Assembly: GCA_964526635.1 (NCBI GenBank)
Contig: CAZGLR010000148.1
Span: forward strand, 1-7,051
Source: CAZGLR01 sp964526635
GTDB taxonomy: Bacteria; Zixibacteria; MSB-5A5; GN15; JAAZOE01
Length of the DNA: 7,051 bases
Direction of reading: 5' to 3'
The notes under the pieces were generated by a model that was not told where the DNA came from, did not search any database, and worked only from the letters and a program-made list of their open reading frames with translations. Below are positions 1 to 5,896 of the stretch, in pieces. How positions within the stretch are numbered: the first letter of the stretch is position 1; each line of letters begins with the position of its first letter. A program made the position numbers and the translations under genes.

Positions 1-89
1 GCAAAAGGTATTATATTGATGTATAAACATTGCAGGCGGCTACACAGAAAAAGACGCGCATTTTCGGGCCGCCAAGTCAGGGAGGATGT

Positions 90-506
90 ATGGCACAATT
101 AATTCAAGTAGAAATTGGCCGCACAGGCGGCGTTGAGGGTACCTTAGAATCTACGGGCAGATTTCTGGTTTATGTATCAATAATGGCATTATTATTTTGT
201 ATATATCTTGGCGGTGAAGTTACAAAAACCAATTCTTGGGATGAGTGGAGTGAAAATGGCTACGATTTTGCTTATCTAATCATTGGCTGTGCAGGCCTAA
301 TCGGTGCAATCGTGTTCTTGAATGTTCTGAAAGGAATGTCTGAAATCATCAGGTTACTAAAATATAATAATGATTTGCCGATTTGCGGAGAGTTAACAGA
401 AGGCTATCCAATCGTACGATATTATTGTCCAAGATGTGATAAGGAACATAGGAATAAAGTCGAACAATGTTGTGAATGCGGTGCGACATTTGCAAATAGG
501 GATTAA
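90..506 (+). CDS. Small two-helix membrane protein with C-terminal zinc ribbon (unknown function)
   Basis: The protein is 138 residues from the ATG at 90 and I do not recognise a named family. Two hydrophobic segments (about residues 25-42 and 60-80) make it a likely membrane hairpin. The C-terminus carries a zinc-ribbon pattern: CPRC at 113-116 and CCEC at 127-130, that is CX2C-X10-CX2C. A basic and acidic linker separates helix 2 from the ribbon. I chose ATG 90 because GGAGG lies at 81-85, though the 4-base spacer is short. The frame also stays open upstream to a TTG at 30, which would add 20 residues with no sign of a ribosome site. No clear promoter is visible in the 89 bases upstream. 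The gene is AT-rich compared with tadA and sits next to a decayed stretch, so it may have been acquired by transfer. A soluble ribbon tethered to the membrane is what the sequence shows; any role is unknown. Confidence 0.72.
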   Translation: MAQLIQVEIGRTGGVEGTLESTGRFLVYVSIMALLFCIYLGGEVTKTNSWDEWSENGYDFAYLIIGCAGLIGAIVFLNVLKGMSEIIRLLKYNNDLPICGELTEGYPIVRYYCPRCDKEHRNKVEQCCECGATFANRD

Positions 507-713
507 TATGGCATTGGAATAGGCGAATTTGCATCAACCCGGTTTACAGAGGCAATAAATGTCGGGTTCCAGTATTGGGCTTCGACAATAGTGCTTGATA
601 TAATAGGTTCAATATACTATATTATGCAGAAATTAAACAAGCAACAAGGCACTGCATTGGCGAACTGTGCACTCTTTGTAATAATCACTAACGCCAGTGA
701 AAAGGAACTAAAG
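507..713 (+). other. AT-rich stretch with orphan open frame, no supported gene
   Basis: The frame of the preceding gene stays open after its TAA at 504-506 and runs on to about 875. Its translation here has protein-like stretches, but there is no ATG with a ribosome site; the only starts are GTG 591 and an internal ATG at 624, neither preceded by a purine-rich motif. I read it as either a remnant of a decayed gene or chance openness in AT-rich DNA. Nothing else is visible in this interval. Confidence 0.3.
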
Positions 714-787
714 TTGGTTATAGAAATCATTACCGTTTTGATTGCGCTCTATGGAGCGGCCCTTTCAACCTATATATTTATGGACGT
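714..787 (+). pseudogene. Truncated 5' end of a membrane-anchored protein gene
   Basis: A TTG at 714 is preceded by AAAGGAA (701-707), with AGGA 7 bases away, a good Shine-Dalgarno placement. The translation begins with one membrane helix containing VLIALYGAALSTYIF. In my recollection this type of N-terminal helix opens a variety of uncharacterised bacterial proteins, followed by a charged cytoplasmic part. Here the membrane-helix sequence ends near 780, exactly where GC-rich palindromic DNA begins. The frame then runs through arginine- and proline-rich residues to a stop at 873-875. The straightforward reading is a gene cut by insertion or recombination at about 780. An intact tiny protein using the palindromic DNA as its tail is possible but less likely. 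The downstream half is not present in the window. Confidence 0.42.
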
Positions 788-839
788 GGTCGGCGTACGT
801 CCTCGTGCGCCGACCCTGGGTGCTGACGGACGAGGACGT
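788..839. repeat. Overlapping inverted repeats with two alternative pairings
   Basis: GGTCGGCG (788-795) pairs perfectly with CGCCGACC (808-815) around a 12-base loop. That loop contains ACGTCCTCGT (797-806), which is perfectly complementary to ACGAGGACGT (830-839). The two stems overlap topologically, so a transcript or cruciform could hold one or the other, or a pseudoknot. GTCCTCGT recurs at 867-874. The block forms the left edge of the GC-rich palindromic region. Confidence 0.75.
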
Positions 840-888
840 CCGCCAGCCATAGTGAATCGGCGTTTGTCCTCGTAAGTTGGTCAGCGCA

Positions 889-1054
889 GGAAATGTAGGG
901 CAGAACCCGTGCCGCCAAAGGCGGTCGCGAACGGAGTGAGCGAGGTTCTGCCATTGCAGCGAAGCCTTTGGCTTCGCACCGGGCGGCAGGACCTCCTTCG
1001 CTTCGCTCAGGAACTATTGCCTTGCTCGGGCACGGGTCGCTGCCCTGCATTTCC
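889..1054. repeat. ~166-bp imperfect palindrome (MITE-like or REP-like element)
   Basis: The outer arms are 889-913 and 1029-1054. They are reverse complements except for a few mismatches and a one-base length difference. Inside them GGTTCTGCC (944-952) faces GGCAGGACC (985-993), which matches in 8 of 9 positions when reverse complemented. The centre is a perfect hairpin, GCGAAGCC-TTT-GGCTTCGC (959-977). Outer arms, inner arms and the central stem all share a symmetry point near 968-971, so this is one fold-back unit rather than scattered hairpins. Local stems also exist within the left half (899-907 with 944-952; 912-916 with 920-924). The element has no convincing reading frame of its own. 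It resembles a non-autonomous mobile or repeated intergenic palindrome. CCATAG at 847-852 and 1083-1088 is the only flanking direct repeat I found, and it is weak as a target duplication. Confidence 0.72.
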
Positions 1055-1059
1055 TTTTC

Positions 1060-1079
1060 CCCCACAGCAAGCTGTGGGG
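1060..1079. repeat. Perfect 9-bp hairpin at right edge of palindromic region
   Basis: CCCCACAGC (1060-1068) pairs with GCTGTGGGG (1071-1079) across only two bases, so the real loop would open by one pair. It directly follows the right arm of the large palindrome. On the minus strand the hairpin is followed by GGAAAAGG rather than a T-run, and on the plus strand by CACCCATAG, so it is not a standard intrinsic terminator. Confidence 0.7.
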
Positions 1080-1147
1080 CACCCATAGCATACTCTCATC
1101 TTGAATCAGAGCCATACGGGCCACCCCGGTCTCCATCATTATTTCTA

Positions 1148-1175
1148 TTGCCAGACCACACGATTGCCGTATAAT
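1148..1175 (+). promoter_or_regulatory. tadA promoter (sigma70-like, leaderless geometry)
   Basis: The -35 box is TTGCCA (1148-1153), the spacer 16 bases, and the -10 box a perfect TATAAT (1170-1175). The expected transcription start, 7 bases past the -10 box, is 1182, one base before the tadA ATG at 1183. No Shine-Dalgarno lies upstream of the ATG. The mRNA should therefore have no leader or a single-base one. Confidence 0.72.
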
Positions 1176-1182
1176 ACCACAC

Positions 1183-1662
1183 ATGATTGGCGATTTTGAT
1201 AATGACTACTGGATGCGCATGGCGCTCCGTGAGGCCGAAAACGCTTACCGTATCGGCGAAGTTCCGGTCGGGGCGGTCATCACGCTCAACAATCAAATCA
1301 TCGGGCGCGGTTACAATCAAACCGAAAAACTCGGCGATCCGACCGCCCACGCCGAAATCCTGGCGATAACATCGGCCGCGCAGGCCCTCGGCGACTGGCG
1401 GCTCGAGGGTGCGACATTGTATTGCACCCTGGAGCCATGCTCCATGTGCGCGGGAGCGTCGGTACTGGCCCGGATAGAACATATTGTCTATGGGGCATCC
1501 GACCCCAAATTCGGCGCCTGCGGCTCGATTTTCAATATCCCGACCGAGCCACGGCTCAATCATCGCATCACCGTCGAAGCGGGCGTCCTCGCCGACGATG
1601 TTGCCGAGATGATGCAATCATTCTTCCGCGAAATACGCAAAAATAAGGGCAAAATCCATTGA
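1183..1662 (+). CDS. tadA: tRNA-specific adenosine deaminase TadA
   Basis: This cytoplasmic zinc enzyme deaminates adenosine 34 to inosine in the tRNA anticodon, allowing one tRNA-Arg to read several codons. The 159-residue length is normal for the family. The N-terminal helix has the usual YWMRMALREAENA pattern, followed by the VPVGAVI strand. The active site is complete: HAE at 56-58 supplies zinc ligand His56 and catalytic Glu58, and PCSMC at 85-89 supplies Cys86 and Cys89. GACGSIFNIP (111-120) matches the conserved substrate loop of bacterial TadA. The ATG at 1183 fits the family N-terminus and sits 8 bases after a perfect -10 box, so initiation is probably leaderless. The last codons overlap the start of the next gene. 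Its base composition is more GC-rich than the DNA to its left, consistent with a native chromosomal gene. Confidence 0.95.
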   Translation: MIGDFDNDYWMRMALREAENAYRIGEVPVGAVITLNNQIIGRGYNQTEKLGDPTAHAEILAITSAAQALGDWRLEGATLYCTLEPCSMCAGASVLARIEHIVYGASDPKFGACGSIFNIPTEPRLNHRITVEAGVLADDVAEMMQSFFREIRKNKGKIH

Positions 1663-2150
1663 TCCCCGACCATATCAATACCATGAAAGTGCTGGCCCGG
1701 ATATCGCTGATGGGCTTGTTTTTCAATATCATTGTGCCGGTAGGGCTTTATGTGCTGGCCGTGGTGGCCAAAGGCGGTGATCCGCGTTCGATTCAGGGGC
1801 TGTCGACGGCGTCGTTTGCCAATACTCCCGTTACTTTCTGGGTTTTTGCTGTCGCCGGGGCGGCCGCGATTGGGTATTTGATCAAGATCCGGGGGAAGAT
1901 GCCGCGCCGGCTATTGCCGCCACCCGACAGTGACGATCAGAGTCGCTTCGACCAGGCTGTCACCAACCTGGCGTATCATATGTTTGGTGTGAACAGCATT
2001 TTCACGGTGTTTGCGATTGTGACGGTGATGATTTACGATATTGCCGATTTGGCGGCGATTTTTATTATCGTGGGTATGATTTCGTATCAGCTCATCCGCC
2101 CGCGGACCAAGACCCTTGAGATGGTCTGGGCGCGGATGGGGGAGAAGTAA
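1659..2150 (+). CDS. Four-helix integral membrane protein, unknown function
   Basis: The 163-residue protein has hydrophobic segments at about 13-36, 56-77, 106-126 and 129-147. A proline- and charge-rich loop (about 78-105, with PRRLLPPPDSDDQSR) separates the helix pairs, and a short basic tail follows. I do not recognise the family. The start is uncertain. TTG at 1659 overlaps the tadA stop as TTGA and has AAGGG 9-10 bases upstream, a good arrangement for translational coupling. ATG at 1683 (residue 9) has no ribosome site. Both starts leave all four helices intact. There is no room for a separate promoter, so it should be co-transcribed with tadA. A functional link to tRNA modification is not implied by the sequence. 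The stop lies 4 bases from that of the convergent small gene. Confidence 0.8.
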   Translation: MIPDHINTMKVLARISLMGLFFNIIVPVGLYVLAVVAKGGDPRSIQGLSTASFANTPVTFWVFAVAGAAAIGYLIKIRGKMPRRLLPPPDSDDQSRFDQAVTNLAYHMFGVNSIFTVFAIVTVMIYDIADLAAIFIIVGMISYQLIRPRTKTLEMVWARMGEK

Positions 2151-2154
2151 GTAC

Positions 2155-2328
2155 TTAATCCCAGCTCGGCGAGTTATGGTCCGCAACCTTGAGAGGTAAG
2201 CTGTTGTTCGCTGTGGTTTTCTGTTGCTTTGCCCGCGATTGTTCGTTTTCCAACTCAGCGAGTCTCTGCTTTTTAATATACTTCAGATATACCGCTGCCG
2301 ATAGATGTCTGAACGTACGGTGTTGCAT
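2155..2328 (-). CDS. 57-residue basic protein translated behind the HAD gene
   Basis: This small gene starts with ATG at 2328, two bases after the TAG of the HAD gene. GGAGGAG, lying in the last codons of the HAD gene (2334-2340), is 7 bases away, an ideal Shine-Dalgarno. The product is hydrophilic and basic at the N-terminus. It has an amphipathic helical stretch (about residues 11-37, including YIKKQRLAELENEQSRAKQQ) and a tail ending NSPSWD. There is no signal peptide or membrane helix, and I do not recognise a family. Position and spacing point to translational coupling with the phosphatase, so it may be a partner or regulator, but that is inference. The strong ribosome site and clean stop are the main evidence that it is real; coding statistics are weak at this size. 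Confidence 0.6.
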   Translation of the reverse strand: MQHRTFRHLSAAVYLKYIKKQRLAELENEQSRAKQQKTTANNSLPLKVADHNSPSWD

Positions 2329-2330
2329 TT

Positions 2331-3197
2331 CTACTCCTCCAGGTATTTAAGACCCTGCTCAAAAGACGCCAGACCATATTTGATGCTCCCCGAAATGTTT
2401 ACGAGCAACATCTTTATTAATCGATCCAGTTCTTTTCCGGCCCGAAAATCGGCCGGCGCAATAAAATCTACCCTTTCGCTTAGCAAGAGCGATTTGCATA
2501 CATCAAGGCCATTATAACTTTCTTCATTAAAAACCGCTATCGCAAATCCACCGTTTTTTCGAATGACTGTCATGCATGGTACATCTGTCAAACCATCGCC
2601 GATATACAGGATATTCTCAAACGGGATTGGCCGTTCATCCAACGGCATATGGCTGTTTATGTTTTCGTGTAATTCCTCTTTGCCTTTATTGATTCTAAAG
2701 ATGAATTGCGTCTTAAGCGTATCATTAACAATGACTTTGGGGAATTTCGCGGCGCCATATTCATCATAAAAATATTCCGAGGCAAAAATTGTCCGGAAGT
2801 ATTTTGCAATAGATGTCCCTTCGATGATCTCTTTCAAGCCCGCCGAAACAATGTAATGTCTGAGTTTAATATTTCTGAGATATTTTTTTGCGAATTTGTT
2901 AATACGATCAAAGTAATTCCTGACCCCTTGAAAGTATTGGATGTTTCGGGCAAGTGATTGTAGTGTTCTTCGGGTCACCGGGTATTTTGCGCTATGTGAT
3001 TTATCTATCATCAGTCGCATATAGGTTAGAATTTCTTCACCCTTAGATTTAATTGACTCGGCTTTGACTTCTCTCCAAAATACCTCACCCGCCGATATTC
3101 CAATTTCCGGGAGAATCGTATATTCCTGCATAGGCTTTGGTGTCAGGGTTCCATCGAAATCATAGACAATGGCGACTGTATTATGACTAAATTGCAT
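2331..3197 (-). CDS. HAD-superfamily hydrolase (phosphatase-like)
   Basis: The 288-residue protein carries all four haloacid dehalogenase motifs. Motif I is DFDGT at 13-17, with nucleophile Asp13 and general acid Asp15. Motif II is the serine of IVSAG (Ser118). Motif III is probably Lys162 in TLKTQFIFRINKG. Motif IV is GDGLTD at 200-205, with Asp201 and Asp205 binding magnesium. A helical cap lies between motifs I and II (about 25-105), as in phosphoserine-phosphatase-like members. It should be a cytoplasmic magnesium-dependent phosphomonoesterase of unknown substrate. Start ATG 3197 has GGAG 9 bases upstream. It is AT-richer than the genes on either side and has its own promoter and a coupled downstream small gene, so it looks like an independent two-gene unit, possibly acquired. 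Confidence 0.88.
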   Translation of the reverse strand: MQFSHNTVAIVYDFDGTLTPKPMQEYTILPEIGISAGEVFWREVKAESIKSKGEEILTYMRLMIDKSHSAKYPVTRRTLQSLARNIQYFQGVRNYFDRINKFAKKYLRNIKLRHYIVSAGLKEIIEGTSIAKYFRTIFASEYFYDEYGAAKFPKVIVNDTLKTQFIFRINKGKEELHENINSHMPLDERPIPFENILYIGDGLTDVPCMTVIRKNGGFAIAVFNEESYNGLDVCKSLLLSERVDFIAPADFRAGKELDRLIKMLLVNISGSIKYGLASFEQGLKYLEE

Positions 3198-3239
3198 TCA
3201 CGTATTCTCCATAAATACTAATTGCCGCGTTGGCATCCT

Positions 3240-3268
3240 ATTTTAATAAAGTCTATGTATAATAGCAA
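3240..3268 (-). promoter_or_regulatory. Candidate promoter of the HAD operon
   Basis: Read on the minus strand: TTGCTA (3263-3268), 17-base spacer, TAAAAT (3240-3245). This predicts a leader of about 35-40 bases that includes the GGAG ribosome site. The neighbouring TATTAT/TATACAT sequence is AT-rich and gives alternative -10 choices, so the exact boxes are uncertain. Confidence 0.42.
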
Positions 3269-3280
3269 TGATGTAATCAC

Positions 3281-3312
3281 ATAAAAAAGGCCGGCCAAAT
3301 GACCGGGCTTTT
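3281..3312 (-). terminator. Rho-independent terminator ending the leftward transcript of the 3385-5804 region
   Basis: On the minus strand a stem with one C-C mismatch and one G-T pair (about AAAGCCCGGTC with GGCCGGCCTTT, loop ATTT) is followed by a T-run, CTTTTTTAT. It lies 70 bases past the DUF1697 stop and just upstream of the HAD promoter, separating the two units. The stem also has a shorter T-run on the plus strand, so it may work in both directions. Confidence 0.65.
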
Positions 3313-3384
3313 CAAAAATGTTTTTAAATGCATTTCGGTGCTATGGCCTGCAGTCGGGGAAAGACCGCCTAAACCATGGTCCAT

Positions 3385-3882
3385 CTACCGGGCCACCATG
3401 GCGACCAGTTGCTCGACCGTTTTCCAGGTGCGGGTAGTGGTCTTCACGCCCAGCATTTTCGCGAAAAAAGAATTATTCAGTTTGGTCCGGCCATAGCCGT
3501 TGGGCAGGAATAAATACACGGCGTGTACCCCGAAGGTTGCTCCCTCTTCGCCCGATCTGGCCTTCTCGAATTCTGCCGGTTTTGGTGCGGGGTAGGGTTC
3601 GTCGGCAAAGGTGACATGCAGGTAGCGGGGATCGCGGTATTTCAATGGATTGGCATCTCTGATGCGGATTAACTCGGCTGACGTAAATGCCAGCGGTTCG
3701 GCCGTATAATCAAATGTACCCCTGAAAGCCTCGCGTGGACGATCGATGGTTCCCTGTGGGGCAATAGCAGCAGACCCCAGGTTATCAAACAGGCTCCGAT
3801 ATCTATACATACGTGGCCTAATACCAGAGTCGCAACCCATGATGTCCTCAGTCCCGGAAAAATCAACGATCCGCCGATACAC
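3385..3882 (-). pseudogene. DUF1697 protein, C-terminal half only
   Basis: From about residue 51 the sequence follows the C-terminal half of DUF1697 proteins. It shows AFTSAELIRIRDANP, DPRYLHVTFADEP, then VYLFLPNGYGRTKLNN and LGVKTTTRTWKTVEQLVAM, which are the family's best conserved stretches. Complete members are about 170-185 residues and begin with a strand carrying ALLRGINVGG, which is absent in all three minus-strand frames up to the DUF4153 stop. The first 50 residues here have no resemblance to the family. The frame remains open upstream, so the listed GTG at 3882 is only the first available start, without a ribosome site. I read this as a 5'-truncated remnant fused to unrelated DNA. 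A divergent functional protein cannot be excluded. The family's biochemical function is unknown. Confidence 0.68.
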
Positions 3883-3908
3883 ACCGGTATGGCCGCCGCG
3901 ATCTTCAT
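3669..3908 (-). CDS. Possible small hydrophobic protein overlapping the DUF1697 remnant
   Basis: In the frame used by the upstream DUF4153 gene, the stretch 3986-3745 reads as three hydrophobic segments broken by one TGA (3909-3911). ATG 3908 follows that stop directly as TGAATG. The segment after ATG has helices around residues 1-20 and 24-50, ending ITWGLLLLPHREP, then a tail that looks like shadow coding of the DUF1697 frame. No Shine-Dalgarno is visible. It could be the remains of a three-helix protein inactivated by the TGA, a re-initiated small protein, or chance. I give it low confidence. Confidence 0.25.
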   Translation of the reverse strand: MKIAAAIPVCIGGSLIFPGLRTSWVATLVLGHVCIDIGACLITWGLLLLPHREPSIVHARLSGVHLIIRPNRWHLRQPS

Positions 3909-3986
3909 TCAGAAAAAACAGCCCAAAACACCGAGAATCATCAACTTGATTCCCAGAGCAGCCGTGATAGTCGAGAGATTCAGGTT

Positions 3987-5804
3987 TTAGTTTTCATCAG
4001 GTTGCTGCAAAAGGATAGTACATCGCAGGTTGTTTATCTCAACACTGTCCAGCGGTTGTTTCGCAAGACCATCAATAATCTCAATCAGACACCGCACCCG
4101 GTACTCACCCAGGTTGCCATCGATAATCATTTTCTGCCATGGAAGCATTTGCTCACGCTTGTGATCAATTTGTTTTCTGATAAACACTGCCAGATCCAGC
4201 GTCACTGAATCACCAGTGGTATTTTGTCGGATGTCCATCTTTGCCCGACGCGATTCCCAGTTGACAGTGATGGTATCATCCGCCAGATAATACATCCGCT
4301 CCATATCCATGTTATAATCTGCTGTAAAGGTTACATAATTGTTAAAATCCTTAGTCGGTATAAAATGATGGTTATCCAATCTCAGCGAAAAATATTCAGG
4401 TTCGCCTGGCCGCCGTGCGCCCTGACCATACTCAAACCCCAAACCGTGCGCAATAATCTCATTCGCCTGATACCATGTCGTATCAAGCGCGTGAGTGATG
4501 ACACTATCATCAACCAGCGATGCAAACACCTCCGGCGTGTGCCATTCATTGAGATACCGCACAATGCTGCTCATGTTCTGGAGATCATCGGGAGCGATGT
4601 CCTTGAATTGGTCCTGTGATTCTGGGGGGAGATCATATTTCGCCAGCATTGATTCCAGCCGCTGCAACTGGCTGGCTTTTGATACCGAAAATGCACTCTG
4701 GGGGCCATACGTTGATAACAATGCCAGCACACACAGCACAATCGGGATAGCACGGATATCCTTAACCCGGCTGATAATGAAATACGCGGTAACAATGACC
4801 AGCCCCAGGGCCATGACGATAACAAAATAGCGATTTTCGGTGATGCCGTATTCCGACACACGGCGCCATATGGCCAGAGCCAGCATAATGACAAGCGGAA
4901 TCAACGCCCGGAAAAACCAGCGGTAAAAGACCGGGATCCATTTATTTTCAGCGAAATTGCGTAAGGGATGCAGCAGCAGCATCGACAATATGCCAAAGAC
5001 AGAATACCACAAAATTAAAAGCGAGACCCACCCGCGCGGCCAGTTCCAGGTGATAACAATCTTTGCCTCATACGAGATCAAAATAGCAAAATACAGCAGC
5101 ACCAATGGCAGCAGAATATAGGCGCTGAAAATCTTGAGGGCCGTGGGGTACTCAAACTTCGCTTTGGGCTCAGCATCGAATTTCGGAATCCCACCGATAA
5201 ACAGCCAGGTATTGATTATCCCCGCACAGATAACCCACAGCTCGAAATACCATTGTTCGTCAATATCCATCCCGAAAAGATTATCCAGCGCGGCCAGCGC
5301 AATTGTTAGCCCGAGAAACAAAACCGCCGAAAACAATGCCGAAATCAGGATACGAAGAAACAGCGCTTTGTTATATTCCCAGAAGCTGTCCGAATCCGAG
5401 CGAGTCACAAACGGAAAAAACGACACCAACAAGTGCAGTCCGATCGCCAGCAAAAAGAAACGGGCGATACTCTGCTGAGGAAATTCAACCAAATCAGGCA
5501 GCGACCAGTAATAGAGGCCGAGAACCACAAATCCAGCTACTGTCGCAAAGGTCAGCCATGACCGTTTCCATTGAAACCGCTCGGCAGTAGTCGTCAGTGC
5601 GATAAACAGCGGCAGTCCCAGGGCTGATGAAAGAAGCAGTCGGATAAATGTCGCCATGACATCATCGCCGGGGTCTTCAATCAAGACAATCGCGGCGATC
5701 GTACCGACAACAGCGCACAGCAGGACTGCCGGTAAACGGCGCGCTGAGGCTATCGCTTTCGCCCAGACCTCACTAATTGATGGTATCTTCGATAACAGAT
5801 TCAT
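3987..5804 (-). CDS. DUF4153 family polytopic membrane protein
   Basis: The protein is 605 residues from ATG 5804 (608 from TTG 5813). About ten hydrophobic helices fill residues 25-370, and a soluble region of about 225 residues follows. The signature of DUF4153 proteins is clear: RWFFRALIPLVIMLALAIWRR and SEYGITENRYFV near 295-330, then STYGPQSAFSVSKASQLQRLE near 364-385. It sits in the inner membrane; no biochemical role is established for the family. Neither start has a good ribosome site; I prefer the ATG because it leaves a short charged N-terminus before helix 1. It lies 92 bases downstream of the GPP34 gene on the same strand and could be co-transcribed. Two copies of ATTTGTA 19 bases apart precede it (5821-5846) and may be an operator or part of a promoter. 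The TAA stop is followed by decayed sequence. Confidence 0.9.
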   Translation of the reverse strand: MNLLSKIPSISEVWAKAIASARRLPAVLLCAVVGTIAAIVLIEDPGDDVMATFIRLLLSSALGLPLFIALTTTAERFQWKRSWLTFATVAGFVVLGLYYWSLPDLVEFPQQSIARFFLLAIGLHLLVSFFPFVTRSDSDSFWEYNKALFLRILISALFSAVLFLGLTIALAALDNLFGMDIDEQWYFELWVICAGIINTWLFIGGIPKFDAEPKAKFEYPTALKIFSAYILLPLVLLYFAILISYEAKIVITWNWPRGWVSLLILWYSVFGILSMLLLHPLRNFAENKWIPVFYRWFFRALIPLVIMLALAIWRRVSEYGITENRYFVIVMALGLVIVTAYFIISRVKDIRAIPIVLCVLALLSTYGPQSAFSVSKASQLQRLESMLAKYDLPPESQDQFKDIAPDDLQNMSSIVRYLNEWHTPEVFASLVDDSVITHALDTTWYQANEIIAHGLGFEYGQGARRPGEPEYFSLRLDNHHFIPTKDFNNYVTFTADYNMDMERMYYLADDTITVNWESRRAKMDIRQNTTGDSVTLDLAVFIRKQIDHKREQMLPWQKMIIDGNLGEYRVRCLIEIIDGLAKQPLDSVEINNLRCTILLQQPDEN

Positions 5805-5820
5805 AAACCGCAACTTTTTT

Positions 5821-5846
5821 TACAAATGGAGTCACCGAGTACAAAT
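5821..5846 (-). repeat. Direct repeat ATTTGTA x2 upstream of the DUF4153 gene
   Basis: ATTTGTA (minus strand) occurs at 5840-5846 and again at 5821-5827, start to start 19 bp, close to two helical turns. The nearer copy lies about 17 bases before the ATG at 5804. The spacing suits a protein binding one face of DNA, but two 7-mers in AT-rich DNA may be chance. Confidence 0.3.
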
Positions 5847-5896
5847 AAAGTAAATATTACGGCCAGGGCCGGTGCAATTAAAATAGTTTGCCAGTC

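Noticed and set aside
504..875. Readthrough of the TAA at 504 to make one long protein with the frame to 875
   Set aside because: The zinc-ribbon protein ends naturally after its last cysteine, and the downstream frame has its own ribosome site at 701-707.
1060..1079. Hairpin as an intrinsic terminator
   Set aside because: Neither strand has a T-run directly after the stem.
788..1079. CRISPR array
   Set aside because: The repeats are inverted and nested, not direct repeats with regular spacers, and no cas gene is present.
778..1174. Several open frames on both strands in the GC-rich region
   Set aside because: They are low-complexity, arginine/proline/serine-rich readings of palindromic DNA, with no ribosome site and no family resemblance.
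3909..3911. TGA inside the hydrophobic frame as a selenocysteine codon
   Set aside because: There is no selenocysteine-insertion hairpin that I can see, no redox motif around it, and an ATG follows immediately; decay or chance is simpler.
5813..5815. TTG start for the DUF4153 gene
   Set aside because: It adds only three residues and has no better ribosome site than the ATG at 5804; it cannot be fully excluded.
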